Below are positions 41,617-50,281 of a DNA stretch of 64,000 nucleotides, piece after piece. The position numbers and the translations under genes were made by a program. The stretch spans positions 2,660,830 through 2,724,829 of the forward strand of contig NZ_JOMH01000001.1 in the NCBI RefSeq assembly GCF_000711245.1, given 5' to 3'. The notes beneath the pieces were generated by a model that was not told where the DNA came from, made no database searches, and worked only from the letters and a program-made list of their open reading frames with translations. This stretch comes from Polycyclovorans algicola TG408 (GTDB lineage Bacteria > Pseudomonadota > Gammaproteobacteria > Nevskiales > Nevskiaceae). Position 1 is the first letter of the stretch. Every line of letters starts with the position of its first letter.

Positions 41617-43565
41617 TGCGTTCACCATCACCGACCCCCTGGCATCGACTTTTTTTTCTGGCCGGCGCTTTTGCCGTCCCGACGTTCGCGCAGACGGTGC
41701 CGGGGATCGAGCCCGACCTGCCCTACAGCGAGCAGCCAGGCGTCGAACGGACAGCCGGCGATGACCCCTCACTGAGCGACCCCGAGGCAATCGGCTACTA
41801 CAAGGCCGGCAGCCCCCAGGATGTCAGGGTCAAAACGGCGCGGGCCCTGGCCGCTGAGAAGCGCTACATGAGCGCGTCCATCGAACTGATCGGCACCGCC
41901 GGCGGCAAACCGCTCGACGAAATGCCCGAAGAATTCCAGTGGCTGATGGGCGACGCCTACATGGGCTTCTCAGTGCTCGAAGCGCGGCGGCTCTACCGCT
42001 TGGCCGGGGTCGGCAGCAACGACAGCGTTCGTTACGCGCGCACGCAAATGCTGATTGCGGATCAGGACTTCCGCCGCGGTCGCTTTGACGCCGCACTGCG
42101 CACCCTCAATGCACTGCGCGACAGCCTGCCCGAAGCTCAGCTCAACGCCTGGAAATACCAGGTCACCCGCGTGCTGCTCGCCAAGGGACAATACGGCGAC
42201 GCCATCCAGATGCTGCAGGAGCTGGTCGAAACCGATGACGGCAGTCGCTTTGACCCCTTCGTGCAATACAACCTCGGGCTGGCGCTGATCAACGATGGCC
42301 GCGCGCTCGAGGGCCGGGACACGCTGGACCGGGTGGGTCGCATGCCGGCGCGAACCGAAATCGAACACGCCATTCGCGACCGTGCCAACTTGGTGTTGGG
42401 TTGGCATTTTCTGCAGAACGAGCAGGGCGGCACCGCCAAGGCAACCCTGCAACGCATCCGCGCTGAGGGCGCTTCGTCCAGCCGCGCGCTGCTGGGCCTG
42501 GGCTGGGCTGAGCTTCAGCCACGCGGTGATCGACAGATCCGCACCTCGCGCCTTGAAGACGAAAACGACCCGTTCAACAGCCTGATGACCCTCGGCGGCG
42601 TGCTGCGCCCTGGCTTCATTGAAGACGGTGTTTTCCGCCGTTCGGGCTTTGCCATCTATTCGCGCGCCAAGATGGGGGATGACGAAGAAGAGTCCCTACA
42701 GCGCGCGCTCGCGGCCTGGACCCAATTGATGGACCGCGATCCCATGGACCCGGCGGTCCAGGAAGCGGCGCTGGCCATCCCGTACACACTCGACCGCATC
42801 GGGGCCTACACGCAGGCGCTTGAGTATTACGAGAAGGCCATTGACCTGCTCGAACTCAACCGCAAGCGCCAACGCGCCGCGCAAGAATCAATCGAGAGCG
42901 GCGTGATGCTCAACACCCTGGTGCTGCGCGACGCCAATGACGAATCCAGCCGTGATTGGCAGTTGCGCGACCTGCCCGACGTGCCCGAAACCTACTACCT
43001 GCAATCGCTGCTGGCATCTCATCGCTTTCAGGAAGGGCTGAAAAGCTACCGCGACCTTCGCCTGCTGGGCCGCACGGTAGAAGCCTGGCAAGACCGCCTC
43101 GACCGGGTGCTGCACATCTATCGGCGAAACAACCGCGAGCCGGTCGAACCCGAACTGCTGTTCGCCGCCGCCAAGCTGGACCGCAAACCGGTGCGCGAAG
43201 ACATCGTGCTGACACTCAAGGCCGACCCAACGCTGGCCCCGCCAGGACGCTATCAACGGCCACCCGATTTTGAGGCCGAGGATGCGGTTCGACTGCGGCC
43301 CGCCACCGTGCCGGGACGCTTCAGCGGCAGCTACGAACAGGCCGTGCAATTACGAGACGAGGCCAGCGTGCTGCAGCGTCAACTCGAACTGGCGGTCAAC
43401 GAACAACTGCTGGTGCTCAACGACATCGCGCTCAGCGAATTGTCAGAGCAACAACTGACCATCGAGAAGTACCTGGTCGAAGCCCGTTTTGCACTGGCCC
43501 GGCTCTATGACCGAGAGCGGCAAACCCCGGGCCCGGCGCCAGAATCAGAAGACGAGGCGCCCTGA
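41616..43565 (+). CDS. Exported 649-aa TPR-repeat protein
   Basis: A 649-aa periplasmic protein with a signal peptide (about 1-25, ending PTFAQ). Repeated helix pairs (about 70-480) have TPR-like spacing, for example RALAAEKRYMSASIELIG, LIADQDFRRGRFDAALRTLNAL and TRVLLAKGQYGDAIQMLQELV. Near the C terminus there is a long coiled coil (about 565-635: VQLRDEASVLQRQLELAVNEQLLVL). No catalytic motif is visible. It lies 5 bp ahead of a larger TPR lipoprotein. It probably acts as a scaffold between the inner-membrane motor and outer envelope parts, by inference from the operon. Confidence 0.82.
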   Translation: MRSPSPTPWHRLFFLAGAFAVPTFAQTVPGIEPDLPYSEQPGVERTAGDDPSLSDPEAIGYYKAGSPQDVRVKTARALAAEKRYMSASIELIGTAGGKPLDEMPEEFQWLMGDAYMGFSVLEARRLYRLAGVGSNDSVRYARTQMLIADQDFRRGRFDAALRTLNALRDSLPEAQLNAWKYQVTRVLLAKGQYGDAIQMLQELVETDDGSRFDPFVQYNLGLALINDGRALEGRDTLDRVGRMPARTEIEHAIRDRANLVLGWHFLQNEQGGTAKATLQRIRAEGASSSRALLGLGWAELQPRGDRQIRTSRLEDENDPFNSLMTLGGVLRPGFIEDGVFRRSGFAIYSRAKMGDDEEESLQRALAAWTQLMDRDPMDPAVQEAALAIPYTLDRIGAYTQALEYYEKAIDLLELNRKRQRAAQESIESGVMLNTLVLRDANDESSRDWQLRDLPDVPETYYLQSLLASHRFQEGLKSYRDLRLLGRTVEAWQDRLDRVLHIYRRNNREPVEPELLFAAAKLDRKPVREDIVLTLKADPTLAPPGRYQRPPDFEAEDAVRLRPATVPGRFSGSYEQAVQLRDEASVLQRQLELAVNEQLLVLNDIALSELSEQQLTIEKYLVEARFALARLYDRERQTPGPAPESEDEAP

Positions 43566-43570
43566 CACTC

Positions 43571-46432
43571 ATGGCTTATCGCTTGCTCAAACAGACTGCG
43601 TCACTGGTCACCCTGCTGGTGTTGGTCGGCTGCGCGGCGCGCGGCATCGACCCCGGCCCCAGCGTCGGCGACGTCATGCGCGGCCGCGAAGCGCCTGACC
43701 CCGAAGTGCTGCCGATCATCAAGTCGGAGCCCATCGCCAGCGACCCACAGCGTGCGATCGACAACTATCGTGAGCTGCTTGAGTTGGAGTCGGACCGCCA
43801 GACCCGCGAAGAGGCCCGGCGACGGCTTGCCGACCTGCAGGTGCGCATGGCCGACGCCGAGGGCGCCACCGAGGCGGCAGCCGAGTCGATGACCGAGTCG
43901 GTTGCCCTGTATGAGTCGCTGCTCGCTGAAAACCCCGACTCGCCCGACAACGACAAGATTCACTATCAATTGGCGCGCGCCCACCAGAACCTCGGCGACA
44001 CGCCGGCCGCCATCGATTCCCTGGCCGACCTCACCGCCGAGTACCCCGAAAGTGAGCTGCTGGGCGACGCCCGATTCCGGCGTGCCGAGCTGCTGTTCTT
44101 CGAATCCCGCTATCCGGAAGCCGAGGCTGAGTACGCCGAGGTCATGGCGCTGGCCGACGCCACGCCCTTCCATGACATCGCGCAGTACAAGCTTGGCTGG
44201 TCGCGCTATCGGCAGTCTCGATATGACGCAGCGGTCGAGGTGTTCATCGAAATTCTCGACCGCGAACTGCCGCCCGGCGAAGCGTATGACCTCGAGGAAG
44301 CGCTGGCCGATGTTGACAGCGAAAAGGTCGACTACACGCGTGATTCCATCCGGGTCATCGGACTCGCCTTTACCCAACTCGGCGGCGGCGAAGCCGCGAA
44401 TGACTATTTCGCCCGCGAAGGTGACCCGCGATTCTTCCCGCTGCTCTACGCCTCACTCGGCGATCAACTGCTTGAGCGCCAGCGCTACACCGATGCCGCC
44501 GAGGCCAACGCGGCCTTCATAGAACGACACCGGCAACACCCGTTGGCACCGACCTTTCAGGAACGCGTCATCGCCGCCAACGACGCGGGTGGCTTCAACC
44601 AACTGGTGGTCACCGAGAAGCAGCGCTACGCCGAAACCTACGATCCCGACGCCGCCTATTGGCAAGACCGCGCACCCACACCCGAGGTGCTGACCGCACT
44701 GCGCGGGCACCTCGGCGACCTGTCAGCCCACTTTTATGCCAGCGGTCAGCGCGGCGACGAGGCCTCGGAGGCGACCGACGAATCAACGGAAGGCGCCGAT
44801 CGCGCCTCCGACTTCATGACGGCAGCCGGCTATTACCGACGCATCATCGAGGTTTACCCGCGCGACGAAAAGGTCGCCGAGATGAACTTCCTGCTCGGTG
44901 AGTCACTGTTCAATGGCGGCAAGCCTCTCGAGGCGGCGCGCGAATATGAGCGCACGGCTTACGACTACCCCAAACATGATCGCTCGGCCGAGGCGGGACA
45001 TGCTGCGGTCCTCGCCTTTCAGCGCCATGCCGAGGACCAGCCGGCGGCGTCGCGGCCAGAAGCGCTCGACCTGGCAATTACCGGTGCCCTTCGCTTCACC
45101 GAGGCGTTTCCGTCGCATGGTGAAGCCCTGCGCGTCACCACGCGTGCGGCCGAAGACCTTTACGAGCTCGAGCGTTACGACGAGGCCATTGACGTCGCCC
45201 AACGGGTCATCAGCCACCCCAGCGAGGTCGACTACCGCCTGATGGGCAGTGCCTGGGCGATCACCGCGGACAGCCACTACGCGCTCGAGCAATATCCCGA
45301 GGCTGAGAAGGGGTTCATCGAGTCGCTGAAAATCATGTCCGATCGGGCCGAAGAACGGCCGGAGACCATCGAACGGCTCGCTGCCAGTGTCTACAGGCAG
45401 GGCGAAATCGCCCGTGAAGACGGCGAATTGCGGCAAGCGGTCTTCCATTTCCTGCGGGTGAAAGAAGTCGCACCCTCGGCCGATATTGTGGCCACTGCCG
45501 ACTTTGACGGCGCCTCGACGCTGTTCGAACTTGAAGACTGGGTGCAGGCTGCGCAAGTTATTGAGGCCTATCGCCAGGACCACCCGGACAGCGACCGCAT
45601 CGCCGACGCCGACAAAATGCTGGCAACCGCGTATCAACGCGACGAAAAGCCTTTCGAAGCCGCGACGGTCTACGCCCGAATTGCCGATCGCAGTGGCGAA
45701 GCCCCCGACGTGCAGCAGGAATCCGCATGGTTGGCCGCAACGCTTTACGACGCGTCAGACCGCGACCCAGCAGCAGCTGCTGCCGCGTTCGAAAAGTATG
45801 TCAACGCCTATCCGCGACCGGTTGACCGCGCCATGGTGGCGCGCCAGCGTCTGGTCGAAGAGGCCAGCGCCAACAACGACCGCAGCGCCCGAGAGCGCTG
45901 GCTTCGCGCCATCGTTGCCGCAGACGCCAGTGCTGGCGCCGAGCGCAGCGACGAAACCCGCCTGATGGCCGCAGAGTCGTCGCTGGCGCTGGGCCAGGCC
46001 CTGGCAAGCCAGACCGCCACCATGCGCATCACCCTGCCCCTGAACGAATCGCTCGCGGCAAGGCGGCAATCGATGGAAGAGGCCGTGGCCATGCTCAATC
46101 AGGCCGCCGGCTTTGGCTTTGCAGAAGTCACCACCGAAGCCACACGGCAGCTTGGCGCGGTATACCTGAGCTTTGCTGCCGCACTCAACGAATCACAGCG
46201 GCCCGACAATCTCGACGCACTCGCCCTGGAGCAGTACGAACTGCTGCTCGAGGAACAAGCCTTCCCGTTTGAAGAGCGTGCGATCAAAACCTTCGAGGCC
46301 AACCTCAAGCGCATACCGCAGGGCATATACGACGACGCCATTCGCGACAGCTATCGCGAACTGGTGAAAATCGCCCCGGCGATCTACGGCCGCAACGAAC
46401 GTGGGATTTCGATCTATGAAGCCTTCCGCTAA
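43571..46432 (+). CDS. 953-aa TPR-repeat lipoprotein
   Basis: A 953-aa lipoprotein. Lipobox LVGC gives lipidated Cys21, and the next residue Ala predicts outer-membrane sorting. Multiple TPR/YbgF-like repeats fill the protein, for example IHYQLARAHQNLGDTPAAID, YKLGWSRYRQSRYDAAVEVF, FLLGESLFNGGKPLEAAREYE and YALEQYPEAEKGFIESLKIM. An acidic low-complexity stretch (EASEATDESTEGADRAS) lies near the middle. Its size and repeat type recall the AglT/GltE TPR lipoproteins of Myxococcus gliding systems, which is only a structural analogy. It is likely an outer-membrane anchor for the motor encoded downstream. Confidence 0.85.
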   Translation: MAYRLLKQTASLVTLLVLVGCAARGIDPGPSVGDVMRGREAPDPEVLPIIKSEPIASDPQRAIDNYRELLELESDRQTREEARRRLADLQVRMADAEGATEAAAESMTESVALYESLLAENPDSPDNDKIHYQLARAHQNLGDTPAAIDSLADLTAEYPESELLGDARFRRAELLFFESRYPEAEAEYAEVMALADATPFHDIAQYKLGWSRYRQSRYDAAVEVFIEILDRELPPGEAYDLEEALADVDSEKVDYTRDSIRVIGLAFTQLGGGEAANDYFAREGDPRFFPLLYASLGDQLLERQRYTDAAEANAAFIERHRQHPLAPTFQERVIAANDAGGFNQLVVTEKQRYAETYDPDAAYWQDRAPTPEVLTALRGHLGDLSAHFYASGQRGDEASEATDESTEGADRASDFMTAAGYYRRIIEVYPRDEKVAEMNFLLGESLFNGGKPLEAAREYERTAYDYPKHDRSAEAGHAAVLAFQRHAEDQPAASRPEALDLAITGALRFTEAFPSHGEALRVTTRAAEDLYELERYDEAIDVAQRVISHPSEVDYRLMGSAWAITADSHYALEQYPEAEKGFIESLKIMSDRAEERPETIERLAASVYRQGEIAREDGELRQAVFHFLRVKEVAPSADIVATADFDGASTLFELEDWVQAAQVIEAYRQDHPDSDRIADADKMLATAYQRDEKPFEAATVYARIADRSGEAPDVQQESAWLAATLYDASDRDPAAAAAAFEKYVNAYPRPVDRAMVARQRLVEEASANNDRSARERWLRAIVAADASAGAERSDETRLMAAESSLALGQALASQTATMRITLPLNESLAARRQSMEEAVAMLNQAAGFGFAEVTTEATRQLGAVYLSFAAALNESQRPDNLDALALEQYELLLEEQAFPFEERAIKTFEANLKRIPQGIYDDAIRDSYRELVKIAPAIYGRNERGISIYEAFR

Positions 46433-47078
46433 GCCGCGCCGCGCGGCGCTGGCGGCCCTGCTGGCCGCAATGGTGCTGGCCGGCTGCGCCGCGCCGGGCG
46501 GGCGTCAGGATGCACCCGACGAAACCATCGACCCCGAAGAGAGCGTGGTCGGTGACGCGGGCCAGACCGTCGAAGAACGCTACCTTGAGGCGCTGGACCT
46601 GATGCGCCGCAACCAGTTTGACGATGCGCGCGCAGCCTTTGAAGCACTGGCCGAAGACGCGCCCGACGCCTCGGGCCCACCGACCAATCTGGGCATCCTG
46701 CAGCTGCGCGCCAAGCGTCTGCCTGAGGCGCGCACCGCCCTGAAGCGCGCTGTCGACATCAACCCCGCCAATGCCGTGGCCTGGAACGAACTGGGGCGCA
46801 CAGAGCGTCAGCTCGACAACGCCGAGGCGGCCCGCGATGCCTACCAACAGGCCATCGCGCTCGACGAAACGCTGGCCGAAGCGCACCTGAACCTCGGGCT
46901 GGTCCTCGACCAACCCCTGAACGATGCGCAGGGCGCACTGACTCACTATCGCCGCTATCTTGAACTCAGCGGCGGCGATGACCTGCGCGTGCTGGTGTGG
47001 ATCGCCGAGCTTGAACAGCAGGCCGACGCCGCGACCGAAGCGGCCGAAGCCACCGAATCCGAGGCCCCGTCACCATGA
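46416..47078 (+). CDS. Small TPR-repeat lipoprotein
   Basis: A 220-aa lipoprotein with lipobox LAGC (Cys24, followed by Ala). About four TPR units follow: ALDLMRRNQFDDARAAFEALA, NLGILQLRAKRLPEARTALK, NELGRTERQLDNAEAARDAY and NLGLVLDQPLNDAQGALTHY. The chosen ATG overlaps the preceding gene by 17 bp. An upstream in-frame GTG (46401) would spoil the signal peptide. It resembles PilF/PilW-type pilotins in size and layout, but without type IV pilus genes nearby a role inside this operon is more likely. Confidence 0.83.
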   Translation: MKPSAKPRRAALAALLAAMVLAGCAAPGGRQDAPDETIDPEESVVGDAGQTVEERYLEALDLMRRNQFDDARAAFEALAEDAPDASGPPTNLGILQLRAKRLPEARTALKRAVDINPANAVAWNELGRTERQLDNAEAARDAYQQAIALDETLAEAHLNLGLVLDQPLNDAQGALTHYRRYLELSGGDDLRVLVWIAELEQQADAATEAAEATESEAPSP

Positions 47079-47500
47079 CCCACATGTTTCCTGCCAATTT
47101 GCGCGGCCCGCTCGGTGTCGTGGTTTTCGCAGCCGCTGCTGCGGTCTTCGCGCAGGAAGAGGGCCCCGCCGTCGACACCTCCAACCTCGGCGGCGAACGC
47201 CCGGCCGTCGAGTCAGCGACCGACGCCACCGCCCAGCGTCCATCTGAATCCGCGTCGGGCGAACAGGCTGGCACGGTAATTGTTGGTGATCGTGAGTCCC
47301 CCATCGGGCTTTACATCATGCCGTGGCGCGACAGCAGTGCGGCGGCCGACATGGACCGTCCCGCGCGGTTGGTCGAAGCCAATTTGCTGCCCATCGACCG
47401 CCCGGTTTTTTTACGGGAGCTCCAGTACCATCGCGCGCTGAGCGGCGCCTTGGCAGAACGCAATCAGGTCACACCTGACGTGCCCATCGACACCCCTTGA
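47075..47500 (+). CDS. Small exported protein of unknown function
   Basis: A 141-aa protein with a signal peptide (about 1-26, ending AAVFAQ) and a Ser/Ala/Thr/Asp-rich segment (about 30-65). A compact C-terminal part follows (GTVIVGDRESPIGLYIMPWRD, RLVEANLLPIDRPVFLRELQYHRAL) that looks conserved, though I recognise no family. It overlaps the TPR lipoprotein by 4 bp (ATGA) and is 60 bp upstream of the ExbB gene. It is probably a periplasmic part of the same complex. Confidence 0.75.
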   Translation: MTHMFPANLRGPLGVVVFAAAAAVFAQEEGPAVDTSNLGGERPAVESATDATAQRPSESASGEQAGTVIVGDRESPIGLYIMPWRDSSAAADMDRPARLVEANLLPIDRPVFLRELQYHRALSGALAERNQVTPDVPIDTP

Positions 47501-47560
47501 CACCCCACCTGACGGCGCCAGTCGTCATGGTCCCTGTACATCTTTCGAGAGTCATTCTTC

Positions 47561-48193
47561 ATGGACGTATTCGCCACCATCATCACCTTCTTCCAGCAGG
47601 GCGGACCTTTCATGTATCCGCTCCTGATCGTCATGGTCATCGGCCTGGCCATCGCGCTTGAGCGCTTTCTCTACCTGCGGCGCGCGCGTCGCGAAAACCG
47701 CCGGTTGTGGGACCAACTGCTGCCGCTGCTCAACCAGGGCGACTATGAGGCGGCCGAGCGTGCCGCCACCAACTCAGAAACCGCGATTGGCAGGGTGCTG
47801 GGTTACGGGCTGGCACGCTCCAAGTCAGCGTCCAGCCGTGCCGACGTCGAAATGGCGATGGAAGAGTCGCTGATGGAAGTCACGCCGCTGCTCGAACGGC
47901 GCACCCACTACCTCGCCACCTTTGCCAACATCGCAACGCTGATGGGCCTGCTGGGCACCATCATCGGCCTGATCGAGGGCTTCACCGCGGTCGCCAACGT
48001 CAATCCTGCCGAGAAGGCGGACCTGCTCTCGGCATCGATCTCGGTCGCCATGAACACCACGGCGTTCGGGCTGATGGTCGCCATCCCGCTGCTGCTGCTG
48101 CATGCGGTGCTGCAATCCAATGCCAATGAACTGGTCGAGAACGTCGAAATGGCGGCGATCAAATTCCTGAACAGCTTCGGGTTCAAAAGCTAA
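47561..48193 (+). CDS. MotA/TolQ/ExbB-type proton channel of the AgmX-type operon
   Basis: A 210-aa inner-membrane protein. The N-terminal helix (MYPLLIVMVIGLAIALERFLY) is followed by a cytoplasmic region. The two conserved pore helices are YLATFANIATLMGLLGTIIGLIEGF and ISVAMNTTAFGLMVAIPLLLLHAV. The GLLGTIIGL and AMNTTAFGL patterns are typical of ExbB/TolQ and AglR. With the two downstream ExbD-like proteins it should form a proton-driven motor. The coding end abuts the next ATG directly (TAA then ATG). Confidence 0.92.
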   Translation: MDVFATIITFFQQGGPFMYPLLIVMVIGLAIALERFLYLRRARRENRRLWDQLLPLLNQGDYEAAERAATNSETAIGRVLGYGLARSKSASSRADVEMAMEESLMEVTPLLERRTHYLATFANIATLMGLLGTIIGLIEGFTAVANVNPAEKADLLSASISVAMNTTAFGLMVAIPLLLLHAVLQSNANELVENVEMAAIKFLNSFGFKS

Positions 48194-48691
48194 ATGATTG
48201 GACGCCTGCGAAAGGCCCGCCGGGTCGACGCCGAAGAGCTCAACATCACGGCCTTCATGAATTTGATGGTCGTGTTGGTGCCGTTTTTGCTGATCACCGC
48301 CGTGTTCACCCAGATGGCGGTCAAGCAGCTGAACCTGCCCGACAACTCCGAGTCGCAACCGCTTGACGAAGAACGTCGCAGCCTGACCTTGTTCGTGCGC
48401 GAGGACGCCCTGACCCTGGAAGACAAGGCCGGGTCGGTGCGCAACTGGCCGCGTCAGGAAGACACCGATTTCGCCTTCGAAGCAGTCAACCGCGTGCTGG
48501 CCGAAATCAAGAACGCCGAGCCGGGTGAAGACAGCATCACGCTGATGATCGAGCCTGGCATTCCCTACCAGACCGTCATTGCCGCAATGGACGCCGTGCA
48601 CTATTTGCCGGCCGCCGGTGATGGCGTACTGGTCGACATGTTTCCGCGCATCTCGGTCGGCGAAGCCACGCCCATGGAGCAGGCACCATGA
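48194..48691 (+). CDS. ExbD-like protein with Asn at the proton-carrier position
   Basis: A 165-aa single-span protein. The helix begins LNITAFMNLMVVLVPFLL. Aligned with E. coli ExbD (NVTPFIDVMLVL), Asn23 occupies the position of the essential Asp25. The periplasmic domain (about 60-160) keeps an ExbD-like fold (SITLMIEPGIPYQTVIAAMDAV). The protein therefore should not carry protons itself and may be a structural partner of the next ExbD, which has the Asp. The stop overlaps that gene's start by 4 bp. Confidence 0.88.
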   Translation: MIGRLRKARRVDAEELNITAFMNLMVVLVPFLLITAVFTQMAVKQLNLPDNSESQPLDEERRSLTLFVREDALTLEDKAGSVRNWPRQEDTDFAFEAVNRVLAEIKNAEPGEDSITLMIEPGIPYQTVIAAMDAVHYLPAAGDGVLVDMFPRISVGEATPMEQAP

Positions 48692-49203
48692 TTCGTGGCG
48701 CCTCGATCCGCAGCCAGCGCATCAGTCGCCGGGCGACCAATTCACGTCGTGTACCCGGCCTGAATTTGGTGTCACTGATGGACATCTTCACCATCCTGGT
48801 GTTCTTTCTGATGGTGAACAGCGCGCAGGTTGAAGTGCTGCCCAACGCCAAGGCGATGACCCTGCCCGACTCGGTCAGCACCGAGAAGCCAAGCGAACAC
48901 ATCTTGCTGACGCTGTCGCGCGAAGACCTTCAGATCAACGGCCGCGTGGTCATGCGTCTCGATGAAGCGGCCAACAGCTCCGGCGCCATCATCGAGCCTC
49001 TGAAAACCGTGTTGCTGACCACGCCACTGCAAGCCGTCGAAGGCGGCACGCCGGGGCAAGTATCGCGTGGTGAAGTCAACATCATGGCCGACAAGGACAC
49101 CCCGTTTCAGTTGATTCGTCGGGTGATGGCGACCTGCACCGACGCCAATTTTTCGCGCATCTCGCTGGCGGTGATCACCCAGTCGCCCGGAGCGTCGGAA
49201 TGA
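48688..49203 (+). CDS. ExbD-like protein with intact membrane Asp
   Basis: A 171-aa protein. A basic N-terminal tail (RSQRISRRATNSRR) leads into the membrane helix NLVSLMDIFTILVFFLMV with Asp32 at the proton-carrier position. A periplasmic ExbD domain follows (VNIMADKDTPFQLIRRVMATC). It is coupled by ATGA overlaps to the Asn-type ExbD before it and to the AgmX-type gene after it. The pair suggests a mixed ExbD dimer. Confidence 0.9.
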   Translation: MIRGASIRSQRISRRATNSRRVPGLNLVSLMDIFTILVFFLMVNSAQVEVLPNAKAMTLPDSVSTEKPSEHILLTLSREDLQINGRVVMRLDEAANSSGAIIEPLKTVLLTTPLQAVEGGTPGQVSRGEVNIMADKDTPFQLIRRVMATCTDANFSRISLAVITQSPGASE

Positions 49204-50231
49204 GCGCTCACGCGATCCGCTGGCAAAGCTGGGAACTGGCCGAAGATGCCGACCGCCAGTTCCGCCGCGTGCTGCTGGCCTGCGCGCTTCCGGTGTTGGC
49301 CTTCATTCTGATTCTGCCGTTCCTTAATTTGACGGGCCTGACGCCCGGCGGCGGCAGTTTCGCCGGCGAGCGTTATGTCGAGCTGATCAGCGAGCGCGAA
49401 GACGTGCCGGTTGCCGAAAAAACCGAAGAGGCCGCGCCTGCCGAAGAGGACCAGGAAGACCCCATCGAGCCGGAAGCCGAGCCCGACCCTGAACCGGTCG
49501 AAGAGGTGGTTGCCCCCCAAGCAACCCGCGCCCCGCAGCCGGTGCCGACGGTTGACCCCGCCATCGCCCAACAGCATGCCGAAGCGCGTGCCAACGAGGC
49601 GGCACGCCAGCGCGCACAGGAGGCCGCGTCAGCGTTCGACCAGCTGTCACCGCTACGCGACAACACCCTGACCGGCATCGACCCCTCGCAACCGCTGACC
49701 TCATCCACGGTGGTCGGCTCACGCGGTGGCAGCGGCTCGGGCTCGGGCACTGCCGCCAACCCTGACCGGGTGGCCGAATCGGCACAGACCCGCAGCAGCG
49801 GCATCCAGACACCGGGGGCCGGTCAGACCCGCCGCACCGACGCCGGTACTGGCCTGGGCTCGCGCAACACCACGCAGCTTGAGAGCCCGGTCGGCTTTGG
49901 CGAAGATCGAACCCGTCCCGGCGAGGGCGGTGATGCCGTCGCTTCAGGGCGCACCCTGCAAGAAATCCAACTGGTGTTTGATCGTAACAAGGGGGCGATC
50001 ACGGCCATCGTCAACCGGGCATTGCGTACCAATCCTGATCTGCGCGGCAAAATTGTCATCAACTTCACGATTAACCCCGACGGCAGCATCAGCAATCTCG
50101 AGCTGGTCAGCAGCGAGCTGGGTGATGCCGATGTCGACCGCCAGCTGCTGACCCGTATACAGCTGATGAATTTTGGCGCCAAGTCGGTTCCGGCCTTCCC
50201 GGTTCGCAACTACCCCATCGTCTTGCTTTAA
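49200..50231 (+). CDS. TonB-like transducer with AgmX/PglI C-terminal domain
   Basis: A 343-aa protein. A cytoplasmic N terminus is followed by one membrane helix (about 26-47: LLACALPVLAFILILPFLNLTGL). A long periplasmic spacer follows, rich in Glu/Pro then Ser/Gly (EEAAPAEEDQEDPIEPEAEP, GSRGGSGSGSGTAANP). The C-terminal domain (about 255-343: IQLVFDRNKGAITAIVNRAL, KIVINFTINPDGSISNLELV) has the pattern of AgmX/PglI C-terminal domains of Myxococcus. The layout is that of TonB/TolA/GltG: inner-membrane anchor, spacer, C-terminal contact domain. It would pass force from the ExbB/ExbD motor to the TPR lipoproteins. Confidence 0.88.
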   Translation: MSAHAIRWQSWELAEDADRQFRRVLLACALPVLAFILILPFLNLTGLTPGGGSFAGERYVELISEREDVPVAEKTEEAAPAEEDQEDPIEPEAEPDPEPVEEVVAPQATRAPQPVPTVDPAIAQQHAEARANEAARQRAQEAASAFDQLSPLRDNTLTGIDPSQPLTSSTVVGSRGGSGSGSGTAANPDRVAESAQTRSSGIQTPGAGQTRRTDAGTGLGSRNTTQLESPVGFGEDRTRPGEGGDAVASGRTLQEIQLVFDRNKGAITAIVNRALRTNPDLRGKIVINFTINPDGSISNLELVSSELGDADVDRQLLTRIQLMNFGAKSVPAFPVRNYPIVLL

Positions 50232-50281
50232 CCCGCGCGGTTTCATGCGGGCCATCTAACTAAAAAATAGGAGAGGCCAAG

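Noticed and set aside
40012-41790. 592-codon minus-strand frame over the pterin synthase and the first operon gene
   Set aside because: It conflicts with PTPS motifs and a signal peptide on the plus strand and resembles no family.
46416-47078. Type IV pilus pilotin PilF/PilW
   Set aside because: The TPR lipoprotein layout is similar, but no pilus or ispG-type neighbours exist and it is embedded in the ExbB/ExbD operon.
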